Shown: piece by piece, positions 56,316 through 63,880 of the stretch
How the letters are laid out: each line of letters begins with the position of its first letter
How positions within the stretch are numbered: the stretch's first letter is position 1
Assembly: GCA_041390105.1 (NCBI GenBank)
Contig: JAWKQO010000002.1
Span: 434,001-498,000, forward strand
DNA: 64,000 bases
Direction of reading: 5' to 3'
Origin: Gemmatimonadota bacterium
GTDB taxonomy: Bacteria; Gemmatimonadota; Gemmatimonadetes; Longimicrobiales; Gaopeijiaceae
The notes under the pieces: model-generated
What the model saw: only the letters and a program-made list of their open reading frames with translations
Told to the model about the DNA's origin: nothing
Databases searched by the model: none
Program-made: the position numbers and the translations under genes

Positions 56316-57208
56316 GCGCCCAGACCGACGCGCGCCGGGAGTCGCAGGAACGACCCCAGGAGACCTCCGCGCTTCAGGCCCGCCATGCGCAGATCCAGGG
56401 CGACGCTGCGGGCAAGGGCCGTCCAGCCTCCGCGCTGCACGTAGGTGGCGCGGTGCTTCCAAACCACCCGGAGGTGGCCCGTTAGGTAGCCACGCCAGTG
56501 GGCCGAGTGATGACCGTGGTCCTGACGGCGCACGCGCACCATGGGGACGGGCAACCGTTGCACGACGTATCCCGCGAGGGCCAGTCGGATGTGGAGATCC
56601 CAGTCCTGGGTCCGCCGCAGCGACTCATCGAAGCCGCCCAGGCGGTCGAATACGTCGCGGCGGATGACGAGGCTGGGCGTTGCGATGGGTGGCCGAAGCA
56701 GGGCGTTGTCGACATCGAGCTGCAACGCACCCAGGAACGGTCGGTGCTCGGCGCCGACTTCATTGAACAGGACGACGTCGGTGTGCGTGGCGGCCAGTTG
56801 CGGCCAGGCATCCATCAGGCTGACCTGACGCTCCAGCTTGGCCGCTTCCCAGAGGTCGTCGGCGTCCTGGAACGCGATGAACGGCTGTGTGCCCAAAGCA
56901 GCCCCGAGATTGCGAGCACGCCCTGGAAAGCTCCGGCGGGCGAGTCGGGTGATCACGAGTCGTATACCACCCGGACCGTCGGCGCCACCGTGGGCTGCGA
57001 AGAGGCGATGCTGCAGCGTGCGCAACGCTTGAAAGGACGAAGGCTCCGAGCCGTCGTCGACAAGGATGATCTCCCGCGGCGGAGTGGTCTGGGAGAGCAC
57101 GCTGTCCACGCACGCCGGGATGAAGCGCTCTGCGTTGAAGTGGGGTATCACGACCGTCACAGGCGCAGTGCTGCGCTGCGATCCGAGCAGAACGGAGTGC
57201 GCAGTCAC
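56312..57208 (-). CDS. Family 2 glycosyltransferase
   Basis: 298 residues from a GTG overlapping the kinase-like gene stop (GTGA). GT-A fold: VTVVIPHFNAERFIPACVDS, IILVDDGSEPSSF, a DxD in FIAFQDADDLWEAAKLE, and acceptor-side RRTQDWDLHIRLALAGY. No membrane segments. The tight overlap with the HPr-kinase-like and membrane-protein genes implies a role in the same pathway, such as glycosylating the peptide or a lipid carrier. Substrate unknown. Confidence 0.87.
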   Translation of the reverse strand: MTAHSVLLGSQRSTAPVTVVIPHFNAERFIPACVDSVLSQTTPPREIILVDDGSEPSSFQALRTLQHRLFAAHGGADGPGGIRLVITRLARRSFPGRARNLGAALGTQPFIAFQDADDLWEAAKLERQVSLMDAWPQLAATHTDVVLFNEVGAEHRPFLGALQLDVDNALLRPPIATPSLVIRRDVFDRLGGFDESLRRTQDWDLHIRLALAGYVVQRLPVPMVRVRRQDHGHHSAHWRGYLTGHLRVVWKHRATYVQRGGWTALARSVALDLRMAGLKRGGLLGSFLRLPARVGLGA

Positions 57209-58056
57209 GCGACGCAGCCGGGACGATCCTGCGCGATGTTGGCGATCGCGTCGCAGGACGGCAGCAATGCTGCTGTGGTGATGTCCCAGGCGGAACACTG
57301 TGTGGCCACTGCAGCCGTCGCTGCCAGGCCTGCATTGGAGTGCGCCAGCGCGTTGAGGACGTTGGGGTACAATCGCGCGGCAGCTTCGGCCGGCCGAAGG
57401 CGCGTGAGGGTCGGCGCCTCGGCGCGGGGGTCGTGACGCACGAAGAACAGCTCAGCGATAGGAAGGGCTCGCTCCAGGGGCACGGAGCGTTCCGTCGGAA
57501 CCATGACGTGCGCTCCACGCGATGTGCGGAGCGCTCGGGCGTCGGAGCCCAGGCCCCCCGGTGGCAGGGTCTTGAGGTGCAACGCCCGTGGGAACGGCAT
57601 CACCGTTCCTTCATCGACGTCGATCGGCGCCAACTCGTCGCTGACGAAGCGAAAGCCTCGTTGCAGGAGCCCCCAGCACGTCGTCGACTTCCCAGCCCCG
57701 GAGGCGCCGATCAGCAGGTGGGCCCGCCCCGCCGATTCGACTACGGCCGCATGAACGAAGAGCAACTCCGGGCGGAGCCGCTGCACCTGGACGATCAGGT
57801 CGGAGTCGAGCGCATAGAGAAGCTCCCCGAGCGACCAGGCGCGCGCGCGCTGTCCGGTGTCGAGAACCTCCAGTGTATAGCCGGACAGGCCTTCGCGCCG
57901 GACCGCGTATCGGCGCCCTCCACCCCCCGGCCCGAGACGGGCCTCCTCGCGACCACGCTCGAAGCGGCCCAGGTGAGCCCGCAGCGCGCGTACCGCACCG
58001 CGAGAGGCCACATCGATGGTGATGGGCACTCCCAGCACGGTCAGACGCAGCGTCAC
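57205..58056 (-). CDS. HPr kinase-like protein of the RiPP-type cluster
   Basis: 283 residues. Walker A GASGAGKST at 117-125 in LLIGASGAGKSTTCW; the HPrK-type His102 in FVHAAVVES before it; and Ser-Asp-Glu at 139-141 (RFVSDELAP). The N-terminal part lacks the HPr kinase regulatory domain. Stand-alone HprK-C proteins occur beside PqqD-like proteins and lasso genes; in paeninodin-type clusters they phosphorylate the precursor's C-terminal Ser. The peptide here ends in Ser (PPPPGRS). ATG overlaps the PqqD gene stop by 4 bp. Confidence 0.82.
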   Translation of the reverse strand: MTLRLTVLGVPITIDVASRGAVRALRAHLGRFERGREEARLGPGGGGRRYAVRREGLSGYTLEVLDTGQRARAWSLGELLYALDSDLIVQVQRLRPELLFVHAAVVESAGRAHLLIGASGAGKSTTCWGLLQRGFRFVSDELAPIDVDEGTVMPFPRALHLKTLPPGGLGSDARALRTSRGAHVMVPTERSVPLERALPIAELFFVRHDPRAEAPTLTRLRPAEAAARLYPNVLNALAHSNAGLAATAAVATQCSAWDITTAALLPSCDAIANIAQDRPGCVA

Positions 58057-58367
58057 TCCACCAGCTCCAGCGCACGCATGCGAACGATCGTGCGCTCGAC
58101 ATCGCCGGTGACCTGCGCCGCCGGAGCGTCGAAGTCCGCAGCGATCGCCCGCGCGATCTCGTCCGTCGTCGCGGTGCCGTCACAACGGAGGAGGATCTCG
58201 GCGGCGACCTCGTTGAGCCGGTGCAGCCGCTCGTGCGCGCGATCGAGGACCAGGACCTCGTCGTCGATCGCCTGAGTGTGCAAGCCGGGAACGGCACGCG
58301 GCGTCCAGGAGTGGGCGCGCGGACGGTCGTCCACGCGCCCGGGCGGTGCTAGGTGAGGCACTGCCAT
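58053..58367 (-). CDS. PqqD-family RiPP recognition element (lasso B1-like)
   Basis: 104 residues. The PqqD winged-helix pattern is clear: DDEVLVLDRAHERLHRLNEV, AAEILLRCDGTATTDEIARA and VTGDVERTIVRMRALELVE. Such proteins bind leader peptides through the Y-x-x-P/L-x-x-x-G pattern present in the precursor. The ATG lies inside the 3' end of the Tat mini-protein gene (19-bp overlap), so the two are translationally coupled. The first 30 residues are an extra Pro/Arg-rich stretch. Confidence 0.83.
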   Translation of the reverse strand: MAVPHLAPPGRVDDRPRAHSWTPRAVPGLHTQAIDDEVLVLDRAHERLHRLNEVAAEILLRCDGTATTDEIARAIAADFDAPAAQVTGDVERTIVRMRALELVE

Positions 58368-58576
58368 CCGATGCCCGGAATGAAGCCTGGCACCGTCCCT
58401 GGGGGGCAGTTGATGGGTGCGCTGGACCCGGTCTGGGCCAGCGCCGGGGCCGCAGCCAGCGTCACCAGAACCGGGGCCACGTAGGCGGCGGCCTTGATGA
58501 AGCGCCGTCGCGAGCCCTGCTCACCCGGCTTGCTCTCCGAGGCTTCCGCCTCGGAGCGGTCGATTCCTGGGGACAT
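58349..58576 (-). CDS. Tat-signal mini-protein with Cys pair
   Basis: 75 residues; ATG with AGGAG upstream. Twin-arginine signal SRRRFIKAAAYVAPVLVTLA (Arg23-25) with cleavage near ALA-Q48. The mature part is only about 28 residues, QTGSSAPINCPPGTVPGFIP then GIGWQCLT, with Cys57 and Cys73 likely able to pair. No homologue recognised by family name. Too short to be an enzyme. It lies between the precursor and PqqD genes and overlaps the latter. It could be a second secreted peptide product, an immunity or scaffold factor. Confidence 0.7.
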   Translation of the reverse strand: MSPGIDRSEAEASESKPGEQGSRRRFIKAAAYVAPVLVTLAAAPALAQTGSSAPINCPPGTVPGFIPGIGWQCLT

Positions 58577-58706
58577 CCCCTCTCCTGGTTGAAATGGCTG
58601 AACGCGCGGTCCAGGGACCGCACACCAGGAGAGCGCTGTTCGGAGCCCGGTGGGTCAGACGGGGCGGGATGGCATCGTCACCCGCGGGTGCGGCGGGCAA
58701 CGAGGG

Positions 58707-58733
58707 CCGGTGGGCACCAGAGGCACCCACCGG
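58707..58733 (-). promoter_or_regulatory. Stem-loop downstream of the RiPP precursor gene
   Basis: 8-bp stem (ccggtggg and cccaccgg) with an 11-nt loop, 12 bp after the precursor stop on the minus strand. No U tract, so it may stabilise or attenuate the transcript and raise precursor levels over the downstream enzymes. Confidence 0.5.
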
Positions 58734-58744
58734 CAACCGTCATG

Positions 58745-58873
58745 TCAGGAGCGTCCCGGCGGTGGGGGCGCGACCTGATCCGGAAGTCCATCCGGCGAGA
58801 AGTCCGGTGGAGGCACCTGCTGCGTGAGCTCGCGGAACGAGCCCAGGCGCCTCACCGAGGGTTTCTGATACAT
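58745..58873 (-). CDS. Lasso-leader-type RiPP precursor, Pro-rich core
   Basis: 42 residues; ATG with AAGGAG 5 nt upstream. Leader YQKPSVRRLGSFRELTQ has the lasso pattern Y2-x-x-P5...L10-G11 and Thr17. With Thr at -2 the core is QVPPPDFSPDGLPDQVAPPP then PGRS: Asp at positions 6 and 10, outside the usual 7-9 macrolactam window. Starting at Val20 puts Asp at 5 and 9. Six or more prolines make a classical lasso doubtful. C-terminal Ser fits kinase modification. GSFRELT is identical to the orphan peptide at 28224-28376. It lies between the cyclase-like gene and the PqqD/kinase genes. Confidence 0.75.
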   Translation of the reverse strand: MYQKPSVRRLGSFRELTQQVPPPDFSPDGLPDQVAPPPPGRS

Positions 58874-58961
58874 CGGACGCTCCTTGCGAGAGTCCACCGA
58901 TCGCTCCCCGTCTGCGTGACGGGGGTTCGGAGAAGCAGGCGAGAAATGGGGACGGCGTGGG

Positions 58962-60869
58962 TCACGGCGCAATGTTGCGCTTATGCCGCAACCACAGCTC
59001 GGTTTGGAGAAAGTGATAGAGCTGCAACGCTTTACCATAGTCGGGCTGGCCCGAGATCGCGGCGCGGTGGGCGGCTGCCAAGCCGGTCGGGTCCACGATT
59101 CCCAGCTCGACCAGCGCGACCGGCTCTCGCTGGATCCGCTCGAGCCAGGGTCCGAGTTCTGAGTGGATCCAGCCGCCGAAGATCCCCTGCGGGGTTCCAG
59201 TGCGCTTCCCCCGCTTGGCCAGCACCGACGCGGGGAGTCGGTCCGCCATGGCCCGCCGCAGCAGGCGCTTTCCCTCGCCCAGCCGTCGCCGCTCGCCGAC
59301 GGGGCGCTGAAAGGACAGCTCGGCCACGCGCCGGTCCAGCAGTGGGTGACGCAGGTCGACGCCGGCCCGCAGCGCGGTCGCCGTCACGGTGGCGGTAAGA
59401 CGCGCCATCATCGAGCTGCTGGCATACCAGAGTGCCTCACCGCGAGCGGCGCTGCCTCGAAACGGGCGGGGGGTCACGCTCGCTTCTCTGTCACGAAGGC
59501 CCGAACGCCTGACGAAGGCGGGATCGAGGAACGACGCTGCAGGTCGCTCGAACTCCACGAACGGACGACGCCCCCCGCGCACTGCCCCGATCAGGGGATA
59601 GAATGCCCTCGGGATCAGCGGCTTCAACGCCCAGCGATAGCAGAACTGGACCCCGGGACGGTTCCAGGCCTGCCAATCCCGCCACAGCGCCACCCAGCGA
59701 CCGGTGCGCAGGAAGTCCGACCAGTAGACGAACGACCCGTCGAAGTTCTGATCGCCACCCGCTCCGGTGAACGCTACGCGCGCGCCTTGCGCAGCGGAGG
59801 TCTCCGCCAAACCACGGTGCAAGCCGGAGAACTCGGCCCGGAAGGGCTCGTCCCGCACGCGTGCTTCCCCGTCCAGATCGCCATACATGTCGAGCGACGA
59901 GGATGCCTCCCGTCGCACGTTCACGTTCCAGTACTCCGCCACTGAACGCACGAATGCGTCTTCGTTCCCGGGATCGTCGCTGGGAAACGTCACGGTGATC
60001 GGGACGAGCCGACTCAGGTCTCCTTGTTCACCCAGCCCCCGCGCTCCGCTGGCGAAAACGGCCGGGGAATCGTAGCCGCCGCTCAGCCAGATCGCTGTGG
60101 CACCGGTCGGGGCCATGCGCTCCACTACGGCCCTCTCCAACCGTCGCGCCAATTCCCGGGCGGCCTCCGGCTCGGGGGCGCGGCTCCATTCATCGGAGGC
60201 CTCCCCAAGGCGCCAGGAGCTGACCTCGTGGGTGGCGGTTTCCGTCCAGATCAGCGTGCGGCCAGCTGGAAGCGCGCGCACGGCCTCGTAGGCCGTGTCG
60301 TCCAATCCCACGGAGAGCATGCCGGAGGCACAGGCGGCCAAGCGTCCCAGGTTGAAGGCGGTGGGCACGGTTCCGTGCGCGAGCACTCCTGGAACCGTGG
60401 AGGCCGCGATCAGCAGTCGACCGGAGTCGAAGAGAAACAGCGGACGTTGACCGGCCGGCGAGCGTGCGCAGACGGCGGTGCGCGTCTCCGCGTCCCAGAG
60501 CACGAACGCGAAATCTCCTTCCAGGTGGTCGGCCAGGCCCGGCCCCCAGGCCCGGTAGGCGGCGAACACGAGGGACGCGTGCGCTTGGGTGTCGGAGTGG
60601 ACGCCCCGGGCGTGCAAGGCTGCTTGTAGATCGGTGCGGTAGTAGAGCGCTCCGTCGAAGGCCAGCGACAGGTCGCCCTCGGAGGCCAATCCGACCCCCT
60701 GACCGATCTCCCTCTCCCACGGGAGCGCAGCGCCTCCCAGCAACGCCGGACCCGAGCCCACGGGTTGGCGTGGCGTATCTCCTCTCCAGCGCATGGCCGC
60801 CAGCATCGCGCTCAGCCGCCCGGATTCGGGCAGCTGGGATCCGTCCAGGATGGCGGCGATGGCACTCAT
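58962..60869 (-). CDS. Asparagine synthetase-like protein, lasso macrolactam synthetase (C protein) candidate
   Basis: 635 residues. N-terminal glutaminase-like Ntn domain (1 to about 210) starts MSAIAAILDG: the catalytic Cys2 is replaced by Ser, so no ammonia release is expected. C-terminal ATP-pyrophosphatase domain has WLSGGYDSPAVFASGARGLG (SGGxDS at 263-268) and FTGAGGDQNFDGS (about 367-379). These are the features of lasso cyclases such as McjC, which adenylate a core Asp/Glu. The ATG overlaps the amidohydrolase stop by 4 bp, and the precursor gene starts 88 bp downstream. Amino-group donor and peptide length remain to be shown. Confidence 0.85.
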   Translation of the reverse strand: MSAIAAILDGSQLPESGRLSAMLAAMRWRGDTPRQPVGSGPALLGGAALPWEREIGQGVGLASEGDLSLAFDGALYYRTDLQAALHARGVHSDTQAHASLVFAAYRAWGPGLADHLEGDFAFVLWDAETRTAVCARSPAGQRPLFLFDSGRLLIAASTVPGVLAHGTVPTAFNLGRLAACASGMLSVGLDDTAYEAVRALPAGRTLIWTETATHEVSSWRLGEASDEWSRAPEPEAARELARRLERAVVERMAPTGATAIWLSGGYDSPAVFASGARGLGEQGDLSRLVPITVTFPSDDPGNEDAFVRSVAEYWNVNVRREASSSLDMYGDLDGEARVRDEPFRAEFSGLHRGLAETSAAQGARVAFTGAGGDQNFDGSFVYWSDFLRTGRWVALWRDWQAWNRPGVQFCYRWALKPLIPRAFYPLIGAVRGGRRPFVEFERPAASFLDPAFVRRSGLRDREASVTPRPFRGSAARGEALWYASSSMMARLTATVTATALRAGVDLRHPLLDRRVAELSFQRPVGERRRLGEGKRLLRRAMADRLPASVLAKRGKRTGTPQGIFGGWIHSELGPWLERIQREPVALVELGIVDPTGLAAAHRAAISGQPDYGKALQLYHFLQTELWLRHKRNIAP

Positions 60870-62131
60870 GGCACGACGATCGCTCCACCGAGCATCACCC
60901 AGCGGACGCGGCCGAGGGCTTCGACGTCGGTGGAAGGATCACCCTCCACCGCGATCAAGTCCGCGACGTACCCGGGCGCCACGGTCCCCAGGCGGTCGCC
61001 CATCCAGAGCGAGGCGGCCGCGAGCGACGTCGCGGCGATCACGGCGTCCATGGCGGGCTGTCCGCCCGTGCGCACCCGGTAGATCAGCTCCTCTGCGCCT
61101 CGTCCGTGGGCGCCGGCCACTGCGTCCGTCCCGAAGACCACACGGAGCCCCGGCACCGTCAGGGCTGTCTGGAAGGACTGCAGGGCCAGGGGGATCATGT
61201 CCCTCAGCTCGTCGAAGGTCGCGTCCGTGTAGCCGCCCACGCCTCCGTAGCGGTTCCGGTTGTCGAGGTAGTTCTGGAACACGAGATGCACGTTGGGATC
61301 GTAGTAGGTCCCGCGCTGCGCGAGATGTTCGAGCGTGGAGCGGTCCAGCAGCACGCCGTGCTCGACTGCGGTGCAGCCAGCGTCTGCCGCGCGCAGCGCG
61401 CTCTCGCTGCCCTGCGCGTGCACGACCGCGCGTAGCCCGAGCGCGGCCGCTTCGCCACAGGCCGCGTCCATCTGCGCCTGACTCAGTGTCGGCGCGCCTC
61501 CGCTGCGGATGCCCTCGGACGCGAAGATCTTGATGACGTCGGCTCCGGCGTCGGCGTATTGGTGCACCCAACTCCGCATGGAGTCGGGCCCACCGGTGCC
61601 CGCGGCCAGGTAGCCGAGCGACGTCAGCAGGCGCGGGCCGGGGGTAGCGCGCTCGGAGAGCAGGCGCTTGGCGGTGCGGTCCTCGATCCCTCCCAGGGAC
61701 TGCACCGTGGTGAACCCCGAGCGGAGCAGGGCATCGAGATTCTGGACGGCGTGCCTGGCGCGCTCGTCCTCGGAGCCGCCCACGGCGATGCGGCCGTCTG
61801 GCCCGAAATACCAGCCGGCGTGCACGTGGGTGTCGATCAGTCCCGGTAGCAGCGTGAAGCCCGCGAGATCGATCACGTCCGTGCCGGAGGCGGCGCCGGT
61901 CGGCGCATCCGCGGCCGGACCCACCCGGGTGATGATCCCGTCGTCGACCACCACCACCTGGTCGGTCAGCCGCCCTCCACGCCCGTCCAGCAACACCGGC
62001 GCCTGGAGCACGACGTGCCCCGACGCCACGCGCAGTGGGACCTCGTGCTGGGGCTGGGACGGGACCTGATCCGCAGCTCCCGGTCCGCACGCGGAACCAA
62101 GCACGACCAGTGCGGTCAGGGTGCGCATCAT
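60866..62131 (-). CDS. Amidohydrolase-family lipoprotein
   Basis: 421 residues from ATG 62131. Lipobox LVVLGSAC (Cys15). Imidazolonepropionase/prolidase-like amidohydrolase: metal His102-x-His104 in LIDTHVHAGWYFG, later His in VVHAQGSESALRAADAGCT and EHGVLLD, and Asp in VFGTDAVAG. Members include Xaa-Pro dipeptidases and other cyclic-amide hydrolases. The stop overlaps the cyclase-like gene by 4 bp, so it may belong to the RiPP cluster or merely precede it. A much longer in-frame reading (to 62974) is antisense to the upstream hydrolase and rejected. Confidence 0.83.
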   Translation of the reverse strand: MMRTLTALVVLGSACGPGAADQVPSQPQHEVPLRVASGHVVLQAPVLLDGRGGRLTDQVVVVDDGIITRVGPAADAPTGAASGTDVIDLAGFTLLPGLIDTHVHAGWYFGPDGRIAVGGSEDERARHAVQNLDALLRSGFTTVQSLGGIEDRTAKRLLSERATPGPRLLTSLGYLAAGTGGPDSMRSWVHQYADAGADVIKIFASEGIRSGGAPTLSQAQMDAACGEAAALGLRAVVHAQGSESALRAADAGCTAVEHGVLLDRSTLEHLAQRGTYYDPNVHLVFQNYLDNRNRYGGVGGYTDATFDELRDMIPLALQSFQTALTVPGLRVVFGTDAVAGAHGRGAEELIYRVRTGGQPAMDAVIAATSLAAASLWMGDRLGTVAPGYVADLIAVEGDPSTDVEALGRVRWVMLGGAIVVP

Positions 62132-62154
62132 CGACAACGGTTCGTCCGGCCGCC

Positions 62155-63780
62155 TCAATACGTACAGCGCCCGATGCGCCGCAGCCCCTGATCCGACGGT
62201 TCGGCCTCGGTGACGCGTAGATACTGGACGAGCGGGGGCGTCGTGGGTGCCAACGTGATGGAGACGGTCAGCGCGCCGCGCTCGCAGGGCAGGGTCCAGC
62301 GCCCGCGCAGCGCATTCTCCACGAAGTCGAAGCCGTCGCCCGCGCGACAGGGACCGACCTTGGCCACCAGAGCCTCGATGGCGGCGCGCCGTCGGTCGCG
62401 AGAGGTGTCCAGGAACAGATTGACAGCGGCCAGTCGGTCGGCGAGGGCGTCGTCCCAGTGGAGGATCAAACGCGTCACCGCGTCCCGCTGCTCCACCAAT
62501 GCAGCCGATGGCGTGGGCATGCGGGGCTCCAGGCCTCCGGTCCCGGCCAGCAGCGCCAAGGCCTCGTCGGCAGGGCCGCCCCAACTGGTGTAGGTGCGGT
62601 TGCCGAACGCCAGCACGCCCACACCGTACTCGGGCAGCCAGCGCATGATGGATCCGAACCCGGGTAGCCCGCCGCTGTGCGCCACCACGTGCGCGAAGTC
62701 GCAGGTGCTGGTGATGCCCAACCCGAAGCCGTATCCGCCGCTCGACAGCTGGGGGGTCCCGTCCGCACCGCGGAAGATGGAGGCCGGCCTGGGGCGGTGG
62801 ATCTGCTGCATCTCCCGCAGGGCCGCACGACCCACGGGGCCCGTCTCGCGACCGTCGTGCGCGGGCCAGGCCTCCAGGAACTGGCCCACCCAGATGGAGA
62901 GGTCCTGCATGGAGGTGAGCATCCCGCCCATGGAGCCGAAGGCGCCGTCCGGGAGCTGCGGCTCCAGCTTCCACTGCTCGTCCTCCCAGCGGTAGCCCTG
63001 CGCCACGCGGCCGGGGGCGACGGAAGTGGGTTCCAGCGTGGTGGAGGTCATCCCCAGCGGCTCGAGGATGGTCTGCTGGATGTAGCGTCTGTAGGGCATC
63101 CCCGACGCTGCGGTGACGATCCGCCCCAGGATTGCGAAGCCGAAGTTGGAGTACTCGTAGGCGGTGCCGGGGGCGTTGGAGAACGGGATACCGCTGCGCA
63201 TCATCGCCGACATCTCTTCATCGGTGACGGCGAGCTGCTGGTCGCCCCAGGGGTTGTCCTCCGGAAACCCCGTCGCATGGGAGAGCAAGTGGCGGATGGT
63301 GATCTTGGGGGAATCCGAGGTGGGGTAGTCCAGCCCCGCCAGCTCGGGGACCCAACGTTCCGCCGGATCGTCGAGCGAGAGCTTGCCCGCATCGCGCAGC
63401 GAGAGGATGGCGAGCGCCGTGAAGCTCTTGGTCATGGAGGCGATCCGAAAGACGGTGTTCGACTCCACCGGAGCGCCGGTGGTGAGGTCGCGGCTCCCCG
63501 TCGTTCCCACGTGCGCGAGCCGGCCATCGATCACGATGCCCCAGATCGCGCCAGGAACGTGCTCGCGCTCCGTGAAGGCCCGGAAGGCGGCATCGATGTC
63601 GCCGAACGCGGAGGAGAGCTTGGTGACGCGTTGCGGATCCGTGAAGCGGGCCAGGGGCGCGGATTGGGCCACGAGTCGGGTGGCGGGAGCCGCTCCGGAC
63701 AAAAAGCCCAGTACAAGCAGAGCGCCGCACAGCGGCGCCGGAACCGATCGGGAACGCCGGACGACTGGAAGGCGGGACAC
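62155..63780 (-). CDS. Class C beta-lactamase-like serine hydrolase, exported
   Basis: 541 residues from a GTG with GAGG upstream. Signal peptide region LCGALLVLGFLSGAAPA. SxxK is S115-M-T-K118 in RIASMTKSFTAL; second motif Y-S-N in AYEYSNFGFAILG; HSGG in VVAHSGGLPGFGS. The last 130 residues are an extra alpha/beta domain. It ends 23 bp before the amidohydrolase start on the same strand, so it may be the first gene of the operon leading into the cyclase-like gene. Confidence 0.85.
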   Translation of the reverse strand: MSRLPVVRRSRSVPAPLCGALLVLGFLSGAAPATRLVAQSAPLARFTDPQRVTKLSSAFGDIDAAFRAFTEREHVPGAIWGIVIDGRLAHVGTTGSRDLTTGAPVESNTVFRIASMTKSFTALAILSLRDAGKLSLDDPAERWVPELAGLDYPTSDSPKITIRHLLSHATGFPEDNPWGDQQLAVTDEEMSAMMRSGIPFSNAPGTAYEYSNFGFAILGRIVTAASGMPYRRYIQQTILEPLGMTSTTLEPTSVAPGRVAQGYRWEDEQWKLEPQLPDGAFGSMGGMLTSMQDLSIWVGQFLEAWPAHDGRETGPVGRAALREMQQIHRPRPASIFRGADGTPQLSSGGYGFGLGITSTCDFAHVVAHSGGLPGFGSIMRWLPEYGVGVLAFGNRTYTSWGGPADEALALLAGTGGLEPRMPTPSAALVEQRDAVTRLILHWDDALADRLAAVNLFLDTSRDRRRAAIEALVAKVGPCRAGDGFDFVENALRGRWTLPCERGALTVSITLAPTTPPLVQYLRVTEAEPSDQGLRRIGRCTY

Positions 63781-63840
63781 TGGACCTCGCTCGCTGTGCG
63801 GACGTCTGAGGGCCGGCCGGCCCCCTCAGTCCCGAGGATG

Positions 63841-63880
63841 CCCCACGGCGGGGAGCCGCCGCAAGCGGCCCCGTCGGGGA
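63841..63880 (-). terminator. Imperfect GC hairpin after an edge gene
   Basis: Stem elements cccc-gggg-gccgc against gcggc-cccc-gggg with internal mismatches, just after the stop of the gene cut by the right edge. No U tract; weak evidence. Confidence 0.3.

Noticed and set aside
62132..62974. 281-codon N-terminal extension of the amidohydrolase frame
   Set aside because: It overlaps the serine hydrolase on the same strand in another frame and encodes no motif; a lipoprotein signal begins at 62131.
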